Under the pieces are notes generated by a model, which worked only from the letters and a program-made list of their open reading frames with translations, was not told where the DNA came from and did no database searches. The position numbers and the translations under genes are program-made. Below, in pieces: positions 8,248 to 17,666 of a stretch of 35,247 bases of DNA. Each line of letters begins with the position of its first letter. The stretch's first letter is position 1. Source of the DNA: an uncultured Eubacteriales bacterium (GTDB lineage Bacteria; Bacillota; Clostridia; Oscillospirales; Acutalibacteraceae); NCBI GenBank assembly GCA_900315255.1, contig OMYH01000010.1, forward strand, positions 1 to 35,247, written 5' to 3'.

Positions 8248-8781
8248 ATGCAGGCATTTCAGTTTAAAATGGGGGGACAGGTCCTGACGATAGGAATACC
8301 GACAGTCAGAGAATGCGACGGGATTTTCACCCCAGTTAACTACTATGAGCAGATTGAAGCTGTCGAGAGCTACCTTGCGCGAAATATCGAGGGAATAACA
8401 GTGCGTGACAAGCTCTCAGCACTGGATATAATTGCGCTCGAAGTCAGGCTCGGAGCATGGCTCGCTCAGCTCAAAGAAACGCCTGAATACAAAGCCCCGC
8501 CTGTGCAGTCAACTGCACAGACTGTAATTCCGTATAACTGCACCACGACACATATAAAAGCAGTCGCCGAGTATGCATGCATGAGTTTTATTGAAGTATG
8601 GGGCCTGCCTATCACAGATTTCTGGAAGCTGTATCGTGATGCGATTATATGGAACTATAGCCGTACTGCTGAGGGTATTGACCAGTTAGAGCACGCGAAG
8701 GCTATATCAGCAACAGAGCCTGACCGCGAGAAGCTTGGTAGCAGTTCAGCCATTGCAAGGAGGCGTAAGAATGGCGAGTAA
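8248..8781 (+). CDS. Tail assembly chaperone (fused form)
   Basis: A 177-aa protein sits immediately upstream of the tape measure. The N-terminal part (FQFKMGGQVLTIGIPTVRECDG) and a later CMSFIEVWGLPITDFWKLYRDAIIWNYSRT block resemble the two halves of gpG/gpGT-type chaperones that coat the tape measure during tail assembly. In many phages the second half is reached by a programmed frameshift; here both parts are in one frame and I see no slippery site. The palindromic repeat copy 2 (8502-8519) is read in frame as VQSTAQ, which probably falls in the linker between the halves. Call rests on position and pattern. Confidence 0.72.
   Translation: MQAFQFKMGGQVLTIGIPTVRECDGIFTPVNYYEQIEAVESYLARNIEGITVRDKLSALDIIALEVRLGAWLAQLKETPEYKAPPVQSTAQTVIPYNCTTTHIKAVAEYACMSFIEVWGLPITDFWKLYRDAIIWNYSRTAEGIDQLEHAKAISATEPDREKLGSSSAIARRRKNGE
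8502..8519. repeat. Dispersed palindrome, copy 2
   Basis: Exact copy of TGTGCAGTCAACTGCACA, inside the coding sequence of the tail chaperone, between its two recognisable blocks. Confidence 0.8.
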
Positions 8782-11700
8782 GAAGATCAAAGGTATTACT
8801 ATACAGTACGAAGGCGATACAACAAAGCTTGAAACAGCGTTATCAAGCGTCGAGAAAAAAGGCAGGAATGCTCGTGCTGAGATGTCCGAAGTCAATCGTG
8901 CTCTCAAAGAGGCCCCTGACTCCGCCGTACTCTGGCAGCAGAAACAGGAGCTCCTCAACAAAACTCTCGAAAGTTCAAAGGAAAAGCTAAAACTCCTTGA
9001 AGATGCTCAGGAGCAGGTAACAAGGCAGTTTGAAAAGGGAGATATCGGCGAAGAACAGTACCGTGCCTTTGAGCGAGAGCTTGAGAAAGTAAGAGCCGAG
9101 ACTGAGAAGTTAGGAGATCAGGCAGAAGATGCGAGCAAGCGCATCGACGAACTGGGCGGAGAAGCTGGCAAGACATCGGGGGACCTCGACAAGATGGGGA
9201 ATACCGCGGAGAGCTCTGCCGAGGGCTTCACAGTCCTCAAGGGAGCAGTTGCACAGCTCGCAGCAGACGGCTTTGAGAAGCTAATGTCCTCCGCGAAAGA
9301 GGCATGGGAAGAAATCGACGAAGGCTATGATACTATCATCAAGAAGACAGGAGCCACAGGGCAGAGCCTTGAAGAACTCCAGAGCGTCGCTGATAGCGTT
9401 TTCGGTGCCCTTCCTGTCGAAATGTCGGATACCGGCACTGCCGTGGGAGAAATTAATACAAGATTCGCAGCGACCGGAGACGAGCTTGAAAGCCTGACGG
9501 CGTATTTTCTAAAGTATGCTGAGGTGAACGATACGCAGGTCGCCGGCAGTGTCCGCAATGTTGCTGGCATTATGAAAGCCTTCCAGGAGGATACAAAGAA
9601 CACAACAAGTGTACTTGATGTATTTACTGACGTAGGACAGCGCACGGGCAAGGACCTCAACAGCTTAGAGTCGGAGCTTCTCAGCAACTCTGCGACATTC
9701 AAGGAATTAGGCCTTGACATCAGACAGAGCGCGGAGCTCCTCGGACAGTTCGAGGCTAACGGTATAGACACGTCGACAGCTCTTGCAGGCTTGAAAAAGG
9801 CACAGCAGGAGGCTACAGCCGAGGGTAAGACGATGACCGACGCTCTCGGTGACACTATGGAGCGTATCAAGGGAGCCAAGGACGAGACAGAAGCGCTACA
9901 GATAGCAACTGATCTATTCGGCAAGAAGGGCGCGGCACCTATGACGCAGGCTATCAGAGAACAGCGTTTCAGTCTCGACGATCTTACCGCAGGCTATACA
10001 GATATGCGCAATGTAGTCAATGATACCTATGAGGCTACTCAGGACGCACCTGATAAAGCTAAGGTTGCTCTAAACAATCTCAAGCTTGAGCTCGCGCAGC
10101 TCGGAGAAGCTGTACTCCCGAAGGTAGAAAAGTTTGTAAGTAAGGGCGTCGACGATCTCCCGAAGATCATCAAGTTCGGTGAGGAAATGCTTCCGCTTAT
10201 CAAGGGAGTAGGCGCTGCCTATGCCTCGTGGAAGATAGCCAGCACTGCGCTGAAGGGCGCAGAAGCTGTCAAGGGACTTGCTACAGCGATGAATACCGCC
10301 GAGGGAGCTACTAAGCTCCTGAACACAACAATGCTTGCAAATCCCGCCGTAGCAGTAACAGCAGCAATTGTCGGTCTTACCGTCGCAATCGGCGCTCTTG
10401 TAGTCGCTCAGAAAGAGGAGACGGATATATCCGCCGAGGTCGCTGAGCAGTTCCGAGCGGAGCAGGAAGCCGCAGATGCTGCCCGCGAAGAGATCAAGAA
10501 AATGAAGGACGACTTCAACGATCGCGCCCGCGATATCGAGAACGAGTCTAAGCGCACCGAAGACCTCTGGAAAGAACTGGACAGCCTCGCAGACGCTTCA
10601 GGAAAAGTCAAGGAAGCCGACAAGAAGCGAGCTGAGTATATCCTCGGCGAGCTCAATAGTGCTCTCGGCACCGAGTACACCATGACCGGCAATCAGATTG
10701 AGAACTACAAGACGCTTGCGTCAGAGATTGACAAAGTGATCGAGAAGAAAAAGGCGCAGGCCCTTGTCGATCAGTACATGGCGATGAACTCGGCAATGAT
10801 GCGGCAGAACGCAGAAGCTCAGGCGAGATATGAAAAGTTCGATGCTCAGTTAGTTACTGCGAGAGTTGATATGGACACAGCAGAGCAGCAGTTCCGAGCT
10901 CTGGCAGGTGATGAAATCACAGCTGAAGAGTATCTAAGCCAGTATAAAGACTCCCGTGCCTTCGGCAAGAGCAACAGCGAAATGTGGGGCACGGATGAAG
11001 CTGCTGCCGCCGCGAAAGCTTATCTTGATGCAAAGCAAGCCGTTATGGAAAATAGCCAATATAGGTCGGAAGCTTTACAGGCCTTTAACAGCACTATCGA
11101 CTATATGCACCGCCTTGATGACGCAGAAAAAGCCTTTGCCGAGGAGAGATACGACGATGTAAAGGATATCCTCTACACAGAGAAAAACGCGAACAAAGAA
11201 ATCCTCGAAGATACGAAGAGCAGCCTTGATGAAAGGAAAGAGGCGTACAAGGCAAGTCTTGAAAAGATATACTCGGATATAGAGCTCTACTCCAAGAACT
11301 GGCGGCAGAAGGAAGCTAACGCCATCATGCAGGAGATGGGCGAGGTCGTAAACTCCGCGAGGCTCGCGGGCCTTGATGCAAACGAAGCCTTCGATGAGAC
11401 TTTTCGCGAGAACGTGCAGAAAATGCTCGATGACGGCTTTGACATAACCGAGCTTGCCAAGTGGGCGAAGGAGGCAGGTCTCGACGTCGGAGACGTATTC
11501 CAGGAGGACTACACTAAGATAGTACAGGATCAGCTCGACAAAGGGTATAACATATCGGAACTCCTTCTCTGGGGCATAGCAAGCGGTGAAGACGTCGGCG
11601 GGCTGTTTACAGACGAGTTCACAAAGAAGTATCAGGCTCAGCTTGATAGCGGCTTCGATATTCAGGCTCTGCTTCAGTGGGCAATTGAAAAAGGCTACGA

Positions 11701-12118
11701 ACTCGGAGACGTCTTCGGTTATAACTTCAAGAGCAGATATCAGGAATATCTCGAAGATTTGTACTGGGCGTCTGATCCTATCAATAAGCATTCCATCAAC
11801 TCTCCGGGAGATGTGGAGGTTGCGATGAGGGAGAAGTGGTTTACGAACAACGCAACCGGAACCTTTATGAACATTGGTCAGCAAGGCATCGTCGCCGAAG
11901 CAGGCCCCGAACTCTTGCAGGTCATGAACGGCGGTGTCAAGGTTACACCACTTACAAGAACAACCACGAACACTCCTGTCGGAGCAGGTGGAGATACAAT
12001 TATCAATCACTATAATAACTATGTCAGTGCAACTGTAAGCAATGACTACGACGTAGACAGGCTCGCTCAGAGGCTGGCTACAGCTGAAAAGCGAGAAAAT
12101 ATAGGAAAGGGGCGCTGA
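8771..12118 (+). CDS. Tape measure protein
   Basis: This 1115-aa protein sets tail length and helps DNA entry. At about 1.5 angstrom per residue it predicts a tail near 165 nm. ATG 8771 follows AAGGAGGCG; the GTG at 8735 is inside the chaperone. The N-terminus (KKIKGITIQYEGDTTKLETALSS) and the coiled coil at about residues 30-140 are typical. A TP901-like core follows. A hydrophobic stretch (AVAVTAAIVGLTVAIGALVV) lies near residues 527-546, a candidate membrane-penetrating segment. Further coiled coil spans about 560-860. Residues 866 to about 990 carry a 36-residue tandem repeat. The end (TIINHYNNYVSATVSNDYDVDRLAQRL) is a common tape-measure terminus. Confidence 0.95.
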   Translation: MASKKIKGITIQYEGDTTKLETALSSVEKKGRNARAEMSEVNRALKEAPDSAVLWQQKQELLNKTLESSKEKLKLLEDAQEQVTRQFEKGDIGEEQYRAFERELEKVRAETEKLGDQAEDASKRIDELGGEAGKTSGDLDKMGNTAESSAEGFTVLKGAVAQLAADGFEKLMSSAKEAWEEIDEGYDTIIKKTGATGQSLEELQSVADSVFGALPVEMSDTGTAVGEINTRFAATGDELESLTAYFLKYAEVNDTQVAGSVRNVAGIMKAFQEDTKNTTSVLDVFTDVGQRTGKDLNSLESELLSNSATFKELGLDIRQSAELLGQFEANGIDTSTALAGLKKAQQEATAEGKTMTDALGDTMERIKGAKDETEALQIATDLFGKKGAAPMTQAIREQRFSLDDLTAGYTDMRNVVNDTYEATQDAPDKAKVALNNLKLELAQLGEAVLPKVEKFVSKGVDDLPKIIKFGEEMLPLIKGVGAAYASWKIASTALKGAEAVKGLATAMNTAEGATKLLNTTMLANPAVAVTAAIVGLTVAIGALVVAQKEETDISAEVAEQFRAEQEAADAAREEIKKMKDDFNDRARDIENESKRTEDLWKELDSLADASGKVKEADKKRAEYILGELNSALGTEYTMTGNQIENYKTLASEIDKVIEKKKAQALVDQYMAMNSAMMRQNAEAQARYEKFDAQLVTARVDMDTAEQQFRALAGDEITAEEYLSQYKDSRAFGKSNSEMWGTDEAAAAAKAYLDAKQAVMENSQYRSEALQAFNSTIDYMHRLDDAEKAFAEERYDDVKDILYTEKNANKEILEDTKSSLDERKEAYKASLEKIYSDIELYSKNWRQKEANAIMQEMGEVVNSARLAGLDANEAFDETFRENVQKMLDDGFDITELAKWAKEAGLDVGDVFQEDYTKIVQDQLDKGYNISELLLWGIASGEDVGGLFTDEFTKKYQAQLDSGFDIQALLQWAIEKGYELGDVFGYNFKSRYQEYLEDLYWASDPINKHSINSPGDVEVAMREKWFTNNATGTFMNIGQQGIVAEAGPELLQVMNGGVKVTPLTRTTTNTPVGAGGDTIINHYNNYVSATVSNDYDVDRLAQRLATAEKRENIGKGR
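11366..11730 (+). repeat. 36-residue tandem repeat array in the tape measure
   Basis: Three full degenerate 36-aa units run at residues 866-901, 902-937 and 938-973, with a partial fourth from 974. The shared pattern is (A/S)G.D...(A/V/L)F...(F/Y)....Q..LD.G(F/Y)(D/N)I..L..W. The bases have diverged, so the periodicity is protein-level (108 bp). Confidence 0.8.
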
Positions 12119-12119
12119 T

Positions 12120-12851
12120 ATGAGCTCATTCACATTTAATGGAGTATCAAGCAATACTCTCGGAATTATCATCACAAAGCCGATAGTCCGCCCGACATGG
12201 CTGCCTGAGACCGAGTTCACTCCTATTCCTGGACGTCCTCGACAGATACCATACACAAAAGACTGGTATCCGAATATCAGCTTTACTATACAAGCTTGTA
12301 TGAGTGATGCTTCTCCTGCAAAAGTTAAAGAAGTATATGATACACTGCGCGAATATGGCACTCTTGTTATATCAACGTCACCTGATGAGCAGTTAAATGT
12401 CTATGTTGAAGAACTTGATCCTGACTGTAAAGCTATTATGATGGCAGAATTCCCTATCACCTTCCGAGCCGAGCCGTTTGCGTATGCAACAGCTCCGAAG
12501 TCACAGAGTATCATGGGCGATACAGTCGAGGTTAATAATACAGGAACTGCCTTTGTAGATCCTCTTATCACGATAATAGCATCGCAGGCGACGACAACAG
12601 TCACCTGCAACGGCGTAGACATGATAGTAACAACACCGACGGAGATAGTCAGTGCAGGCTATCCGAGCACGTATAGTATATCACTTGACTGCGAGGGCGA
12701 GCTTGCGTACTACACAAAGCCGAACGGCGATAAAGTCGCCTGCACGCAGAATACAAAAGGACCTTTTGCACGGCTCCACACTGGCAAAAATTACTTTACA
12801 GTTCTGAATGTGCAGGCAGCTTCGCTCACGATGACTGAGAGGTGGTATTGA
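12120..12851 (+). CDS. Distal tail protein (Dit)
   Basis: This 243-aa protein has the N-terminal SFTFNGVSSNTLGIIITKPI segment, the GRPRQIPYTKDWYPNISFTI strand region and the FPITFRAEPFAYAT motif of the siphovirus distal tail (Dit/gp19-like) family. A C-terminal galectin-like domain (residues about 135-243) follows. Dit forms the hexameric platform between tube and hub. It starts one base after the tape measure stop and its own TGA overlaps the next ATG. Confidence 0.92.
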   Translation: MSSFTFNGVSSNTLGIIITKPIVRPTWLPETEFTPIPGRPRQIPYTKDWYPNISFTIQACMSDASPAKVKEVYDTLREYGTLVISTSPDEQLNVYVEELDPDCKAIMMAEFPITFRAEPFAYATAPKSQSIMGDTVEVNNTGTAFVDPLITIIASQATTTVTCNGVDMIVTTPTEIVSAGYPSTYSISLDCEGELAYYTKPNGDKVACTQNTKGPFARLHTGKNYFTVLNVQAASLTMTERWY

Positions 12852-15223
12852 TGGCAGGAAATTCAGCAGATGATCCCGTTATTGTAAATTCGTGGGAAGA
12901 ATGCCTCACAGCACTCCGCAACTATACCAAGTATATTAAATTTGCAGATTCTGACGACAATACTATTGATACAATTAGTATTACTTCGGCTATCAACTGC
13001 AATTGTACGCAGGTCGATTTTAACGGCTGGACGATTAACACGATTAATGTATCAAATATTAATGATTACTATGTATTCAGAAATGGCTCATTCTGGGGAA
13101 TAACAACAGCCAAAAACGTGACAATTAATCATATTAATTTTTATAAATCATGCAAGGGCAATATTCGCTTTATTTATTATTTAATGAACTGCTATCTATA
13201 TGATGTTTGGTACGAATCGCACGATACAGCATATACAGACAGGTATGATAATGCGTTTGACTTTGGCTTAGGTACATTTGCACTTTGTAATATCGCATAT
13301 ATGTCAATCATCTATATGCGCAGTCAAGACTATGCTCCGCGAATACCAACACTTAATGCAAGGAACTGCGAAATTCACATAGACTATAAATGGACCAAGA
13401 CAGGAGCAGGCAATAACAGCTTATTATTCGGCATAAATCACGGAAACTCATCGCCGTATGATGTAGGCACATACTATTGTTGTTACATAACAGGCACGAT
13501 TGACCTATCAGAGGGCTCAGGCGAATGGCAATGGACGTCTCCAGAATCTGCCTATGTAGGAGTATTAAAATTAATATCAACAATATTTAATATTAAAGTG
13601 CTTACAGGCGCAAATTGCACATTTGATCGAATAAAAATACAACCAGATGCAAACGCAGCAGGGAAAGGCTCATTATTTGTAACAAATAATGGAAATTCTG
13701 AATCACGATTCAATCAAGTTTTGAATGTCTCAGGAATTGTATATAAAGCAAGTAAAGCAGATTTAGCAAATACAACATTCCTGACAAATAAAAGCTTCGA
13801 CTACATTGCCGATGATAATTACCGCTATTCTCAGTATAATTCAGCATCATATCAAGACAAGTGGACATGGAGACAAGAGAGTCATCTTAATGGCGGAATC
13901 CCATTTCTCCCTTTTTTCAGCTATCCAGTATACGTGCCGCCAGTTATCTATCCCATAGAGAGAGCGGACAGAATAAGCGTATATGATATATATGAGCCTC
14001 AGACTGGCTTCGATCATAACGGCGTAGCAATTCTCTTTCCATCCGAAGTAACATCATACAAGGTAGAGAGGGGACGCTGGGATATCAATCTCACGCATCC
14101 GATAGATCAATATGGAAAATGGACGTATATTATTGGTCAGAATTGCATCAAGGTAAATGGTCAAATATTCCGAATTGACGAGACAGAGATATACTGTGAC
14201 GCAAATCAACAGTACATCAAAGCTCATGCAAATCATATCACATATGACCTTAATGATTCGTTTATTGGTGATGCTACATTCGAGGTAACTACGGGTAATG
14301 CATTTGAATATGAGATAATACAGGCGAGCAAAACGCTGATACCTACTCAAGAGCCAACGCCGTATGAGTATACATTTGAGCTCACGTCTGACATCACAGG
14401 GCAGCTCGTAGGAGACTTTCACGATCAGACAGTCACAGGTGCACTCTATGGCGATGATAACAGCTTCGCTAATCGCTACGGAGGGCATCTGTACCGTGAT
14501 AACTTCCATATATCTATTAACACGGTACAGGAGAATCTCCCTGCCACTCCTGCCTTCCAGATACGCTATGGCACGGACATGACAAAGATATCCTACAAGA
14601 TAGACTTTTCATCATGGATAACCGAGCTCATATGCGAGGATAACTTTGGTAATTTATGGGGCATAGCTTATACGGGCTCAGAGTGGATAATACACCATAA
14701 CAAGACAAAGCGCATACACTTCACCTATCCGCCCGAAACACCTGATCCGATGGCGTGCCTTGAAGCTGACGGCTTCAACTATTGGCAGACGGTAAACACT
14801 CCGAAGGTATCAATTGAAGTCAGTGTTGCAAATATCAAGAGTGATCCGAAGTATAAGGACTTCTTGAATCTGCAAAACATGGACGTCGGCTACACGGGAA
14901 CAGTTTACTTTGAGCAGATGGGCATTGATGTAGACTTGAAAATAGTCTCTATTAAAAGGAACGAGCTCACAGGCGAAGCTATACAGATAACTCTCGGAAA
15001 TGCTCCGAATAGCTTTATTCGCTCGCCCGTATGCTCTCAGACGATAGTCCCGAATGGCTCAGTCGAGGCAAAGCAAGCTCAGACTATCAAGAATATGCAG
15101 ACCGAAATCGAAAACGTCAAGCTCAAATCCATGAAGTATTGGAACGGTATGAAGAATTATACATGGGCAGACGTTAAAAAGTACAAATGGGAGGAGATTG
15201 AAAATGGTGAGCTCAACAACTAA
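12851..15223 (+). CDS. Tail-associated hub (Tal) with N-terminal beta-helix-like extension
   Basis: A 790-aa protein from ATG 12851, preceded by GAGAGGTGG. Residues from about 375 onward (ERADRISVYDIYEPQTGF; WDINLTHPIDQYGKW; NCIKVNGQIFRI; YIKAHANHITYDL) are the Tal/prophage tail endopeptidase hub domain that plugs the tail tip. Before it lies a roughly 370-aa region rich in N, I, Y and T (TQVDFNGWTINTINVSNIND; AKNVTINHINFYKS) that looks like a right-handed beta-helix, usually a glycan-binding or glycan-cleaving fold. Its DNA (about 12,900-13,960) is visibly more AT-rich than flanking genes. Normally the hub is N-terminal, so this order is unusual and suggests acquired receptor-binding material. 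No peptidase motif was identified. Confidence 0.85.
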   Translation: MAGNSADDPVIVNSWEECLTALRNYTKYIKFADSDDNTIDTISITSAINCNCTQVDFNGWTINTINVSNINDYYVFRNGSFWGITTAKNVTINHINFYKSCKGNIRFIYYLMNCYLYDVWYESHDTAYTDRYDNAFDFGLGTFALCNIAYMSIIYMRSQDYAPRIPTLNARNCEIHIDYKWTKTGAGNNSLLFGINHGNSSPYDVGTYYCCYITGTIDLSEGSGEWQWTSPESAYVGVLKLISTIFNIKVLTGANCTFDRIKIQPDANAAGKGSLFVTNNGNSESRFNQVLNVSGIVYKASKADLANTTFLTNKSFDYIADDNYRYSQYNSASYQDKWTWRQESHLNGGIPFLPFFSYPVYVPPVIYPIERADRISVYDIYEPQTGFDHNGVAILFPSEVTSYKVERGRWDINLTHPIDQYGKWTYIIGQNCIKVNGQIFRIDETEIYCDANQQYIKAHANHITYDLNDSFIGDATFEVTTGNAFEYEIIQASKTLIPTQEPTPYEYTFELTSDITGQLVGDFHDQTVTGALYGDDNSFANRYGGHLYRDNFHISINTVQENLPATPAFQIRYGTDMTKISYKIDFSSWITELICEDNFGNLWGIAYTGSEWIIHHNKTKRIHFTYPPETPDPMACLEADGFNYWQTVNTPKVSIEVSVANIKSDPKYKDFLNLQNMDVGYTGTVYFEQMGIDVDLKIVSIKRNELTGEAIQITLGNAPNSFIRSPVCSQTIVPNGSVEAKQAQTIKNMQTEIENVKLKSMKYWNGMKNYTWADVKKYKWEEIENGELNN

Positions 15224-15566
15224 CTATAATTTTACGCTGCCAGCTGACAGCGATCCAGCAAGCCAGACACCATACAACGAAAACTTCACTTCGTTGGATA
15301 CAATTCTCAAAACGCAGGAGGACGGCATAGCAGCCGTCACGCCTACAGCCTCAACAGCTTCAATTGACAATACAGCCCTTGCATCATTTTTTGAGGGCAC
15401 TATGACTGGAGAGCTCGCTGCCGAGATAACAGGCAGCAGCGCTCTCGCAGGAGTCGTGAGAGCTTATAAGACAAGCTCGACGGACTCCATCCAGATCGCC
15501 GAAGCTATCGACGGCACAAGAGTCACACGTTACTATACCAGCTCGGCATGGTCCAGCTGGGCATAA
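15204..15566 (+). CDS. Short tail fibre / baseplate protein
   Basis: A 120-aa protein from ATG 15204 with GGAGGAG about 7 bases upstream; an upstream TTG at 15198 is less likely. It overlaps the hub gene by 20 bases. The N-terminal TNYNFTLPADSDPASQTPYN resembles attachment segments of siphophage tail-fibre and baseplate proteins, followed by ENFTSLDTIL and a Ser/Thr/Ala-rich body ending YTSSAWSSW, a tail-fibre-like closing strand pair. Role in host attachment is inferred from position between hub and fibre. Confidence 0.72.
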   Translation: MVSSTTNYNFTLPADSDPASQTPYNENFTSLDTILKTQEDGIAAVTPTASTASIDNTALASFFEGTMTGELAAEITGSSALAGVVRAYKTSSTDSIQIAEAIDGTRVTRYYTSSAWSSWA

Positions 15567-15582
15567 ATAAGGAGGAATTATA

Positions 15583-15825
15583 ATGTATCAACTCAGAAGT
15601 TCTAAATTTATGGGATTCAAAAAAGGCTCAGAGGGCGTAAGTCTGGTACAGGTCGAAATAGACTGCGATGCTGTCTCTGACATTCCAGCATATAACGCCA
15701 TAAGTGGCACTGAAATGGTAATGGGTTCAATTGCATGGATCATAAACACAGGTGAGTTCTATGGTCTCAACTCGGTGCACGAATGGATAAAACAGACACA
15801 GACAGGAGGCGACGGCAATGAGTGA
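15583..15825 (+). CDS. Small baseplate-region protein
   Basis: An 80-aa protein with a strong AAGGAGG site. The central SGTEMVMGSIAWIINTGEFYGLN followed by SVHEWIKQ matches a common family of tiny tail-tip-region proteins found next to fibres in Gram-positive phages (GSxAYxINTGExYMLNSxGxW pattern). Function is not established. It overlaps the following fibre gene by 8 bases. Confidence 0.75.
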   Translation: MYQLRSSKFMGFKKGSEGVSLVQVEIDCDAVSDIPAYNAISGTEMVMGSIAWIINTGEFYGLNSVHEWIKQTQTGGDGNE

Positions 15826-17641
15826 GCTGTATTCAATGCTTAAGGCAAAGAAAACAGGTGCTTCTTCGGGCGGCGGTGGCGGCGCCACTGTAAATAATGC
15901 TACTATTACGATTCAGAAAAACGGTACAACTGTAGATAGTTTCACATCTAATCAGGCTACTGATAAAACTATCAACATCACAGTGCCTACATCGGCAGCT
16001 GATGTTTCAGCTCTTCCTGATACAACTAAATACGCATCGGCTCTTAGGCTTACTATTAACAGTTCGACTTTTGTTGTTACAGGGCAGCTTATAGACCAAG
16101 ACGGCAATGATTTGGGTACGGCTCAGACAATTGACTTGCCTCTGGAAAGTGTTGTTGTCAACGGTTCATACAATAGTCAGACTAAAAAAGTTGTTCTCAC
16201 ATTGCAGAACGGCAACACGATTGAGTTTAGTGTTGCTGACCTTGTATCAGGCTTGCAGACAGAGCTTTCAGCAATCAACAAGCTGAATCCTGCATATATC
16301 AACTATGACAGTACACATAGAGCCGTCAGCGATGCCGAGAAGTCAACATGGAATGGCAAGCAATCAGCACTCACAACTGAGCAGCTTGCAGCTGTAAACT
16401 CGGGCATCACAGCAGAAGACGTCGAACAAATAGATACGAATAAAAACAATATTTCATTGGAACAGGCAAAGACCACAAATATTGGCAATGCGACAAACGC
16501 TGTCATCAACCCCCATAAGAACAGGCTTAACTATACTTTATCGAGTTTAAAGAAAATCAACACATCTGGCTCTTGGGCGGATAATGTCTATACTTTGAAT
16601 AACACAACATTCACCGTTAATGATGACTATACCATCACTGTGAACAGCACATTAACAAGCGGTAACGCTAATTTCTTCCTTTTTTCAGCAAAAAGCATTG
16701 CAGACTTAGCAACTTGTATATTGAGTGGCAGCCCTGCCGTAAGCGGTGCTTCTATACACTGTGAAATGGCGGAAAGCCCGTGGACTACTATATGTATTGA
16801 TACAGGAAATTCAGCAGTAATTTCATCAACTACAAAGAAAACAAACCTCTATATTCAGATAAGCGGCTCTGTTAACAGCATAAAGTTTGAACCTATGATT
16901 TGCGAGCCTGTATATTGGAGTGTATCGCATGAATACGCAGAGCCTAACAAAGAAGTTCTCAAAGGAAAGAAAATTCTTTATAACGGCGATTCAATATGCG
17001 AAAGCAGATTAACAGGCTTCTCAGCCAATGGCGGAGGGTATGCAAAACTTATCGCAGACGAAACAGGCTGTTTCTATGATAATCGTGCTGTAAGCGGTGG
17101 TACACTTGCAGTAGTAGAGGGCAAGCATAATATATGTACAGATGTTACGAATATGCCGTATGACGGAGATTTGATATGTTTTGAGGGAGGTATTAATGAC
17201 TACTGGAACAATGTACCGTTAGGCACTTTCTCAGAAACAGACTATACAAGTTCAATCACGGGACTTGATACAACAACAGTGTGCGGTGCATTAGAGGCTA
17301 TCATAAGGCAAGCAATCGCACGTTGGACAGGTGTACCAATTTGCTTTGTAATTATACATAAGGTTGTTGGTACGGCTTACACTGCTAATACCGCTGGTTA
17401 TACATTTGCGGAAATGCGTGAAAAAATGATAGCAATTCTCAATAAGTATTCGATACCTTATTATGACTGCTATGCCGAAGGAGGGCTAAATGGCTATGTA
17501 TGGTATTTGAACGAAGCATATTTAAATGGCGGTTCATCAACACACCCTGATGGTTGTCACCCTGATGAAGGTGGATATCGCAGATATTATGTGCCACAGC
17601 TCATTGACTTATTTACACGTATTATTCCAAAGTTAAAGTAA
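15818..17641 (+). CDS. Tail fibre with C-terminal SGNH/GDSL esterase
   Basis: This 607-aa protein starts MSELYSMLKAKKTG followed by a Gly-rich linker, typical of a fibre N-terminal attachment region. Residues about 25-180 are Thr/Ser/Asn-rich beta structure, about 185-240 helical (THRAVSDAEKSTWNGKQSAL), and about 250-370 a jelly-roll-like carbohydrate-binding region. From about 380 an SGNH hydrolase follows: GDS block with Ser392 (YNGDSICESR), GGIND with Asn460, and the DxxH block Asp578-His581 (DGCHP). All catalytic positions are present. It probably deacetylates a surface polysaccharide during adsorption. It is the last gene of the tail module. Confidence 0.9.
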   Translation: MSELYSMLKAKKTGASSGGGGGATVNNATITIQKNGTTVDSFTSNQATDKTINITVPTSAADVSALPDTTKYASALRLTINSSTFVVTGQLIDQDGNDLGTAQTIDLPLESVVVNGSYNSQTKKVVLTLQNGNTIEFSVADLVSGLQTELSAINKLNPAYINYDSTHRAVSDAEKSTWNGKQSALTTEQLAAVNSGITAEDVEQIDTNKNNISLEQAKTTNIGNATNAVINPHKNRLNYTLSSLKKINTSGSWADNVYTLNNTTFTVNDDYTITVNSTLTSGNANFFLFSAKSIADLATCILSGSPAVSGASIHCEMAESPWTTICIDTGNSAVISSTTKKTNLYIQISGSVNSIKFEPMICEPVYWSVSHEYAEPNKEVLKGKKILYNGDSICESRLTGFSANGGGYAKLIADETGCFYDNRAVSGGTLAVVEGKHNICTDVTNMPYDGDLICFEGGINDYWNNVPLGTFSETDYTSSITGLDTTTVCGALEAIIRQAIARWTGVPICFVIIHKVVGTAYTANTAGYTFAEMREKMIAILNKYSIPYYDCYAEGGLNGYVWYLNEAYLNGGSSTHPDGCHPDEGGYRRYYVPQLIDLFTRIIPKLK

Positions 17642-17666
17642 TAAAAAGGTAATTTGAAAGAGTTCA

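Noticed and set aside
8248-8781. Programmed frameshift between tail chaperone halves
   Set aside because: Both halves are in one continuous frame and no slippery heptamer was seen, so no frameshift is needed.
11075-12361. 428-codon open frame on the minus strand opposite the tape measure
   Set aside because: It is antisense to two well-supported genes. Its sequence is Cys/Val/Leu-rich shadow with no domain, and it has no ribosome site or promoter.
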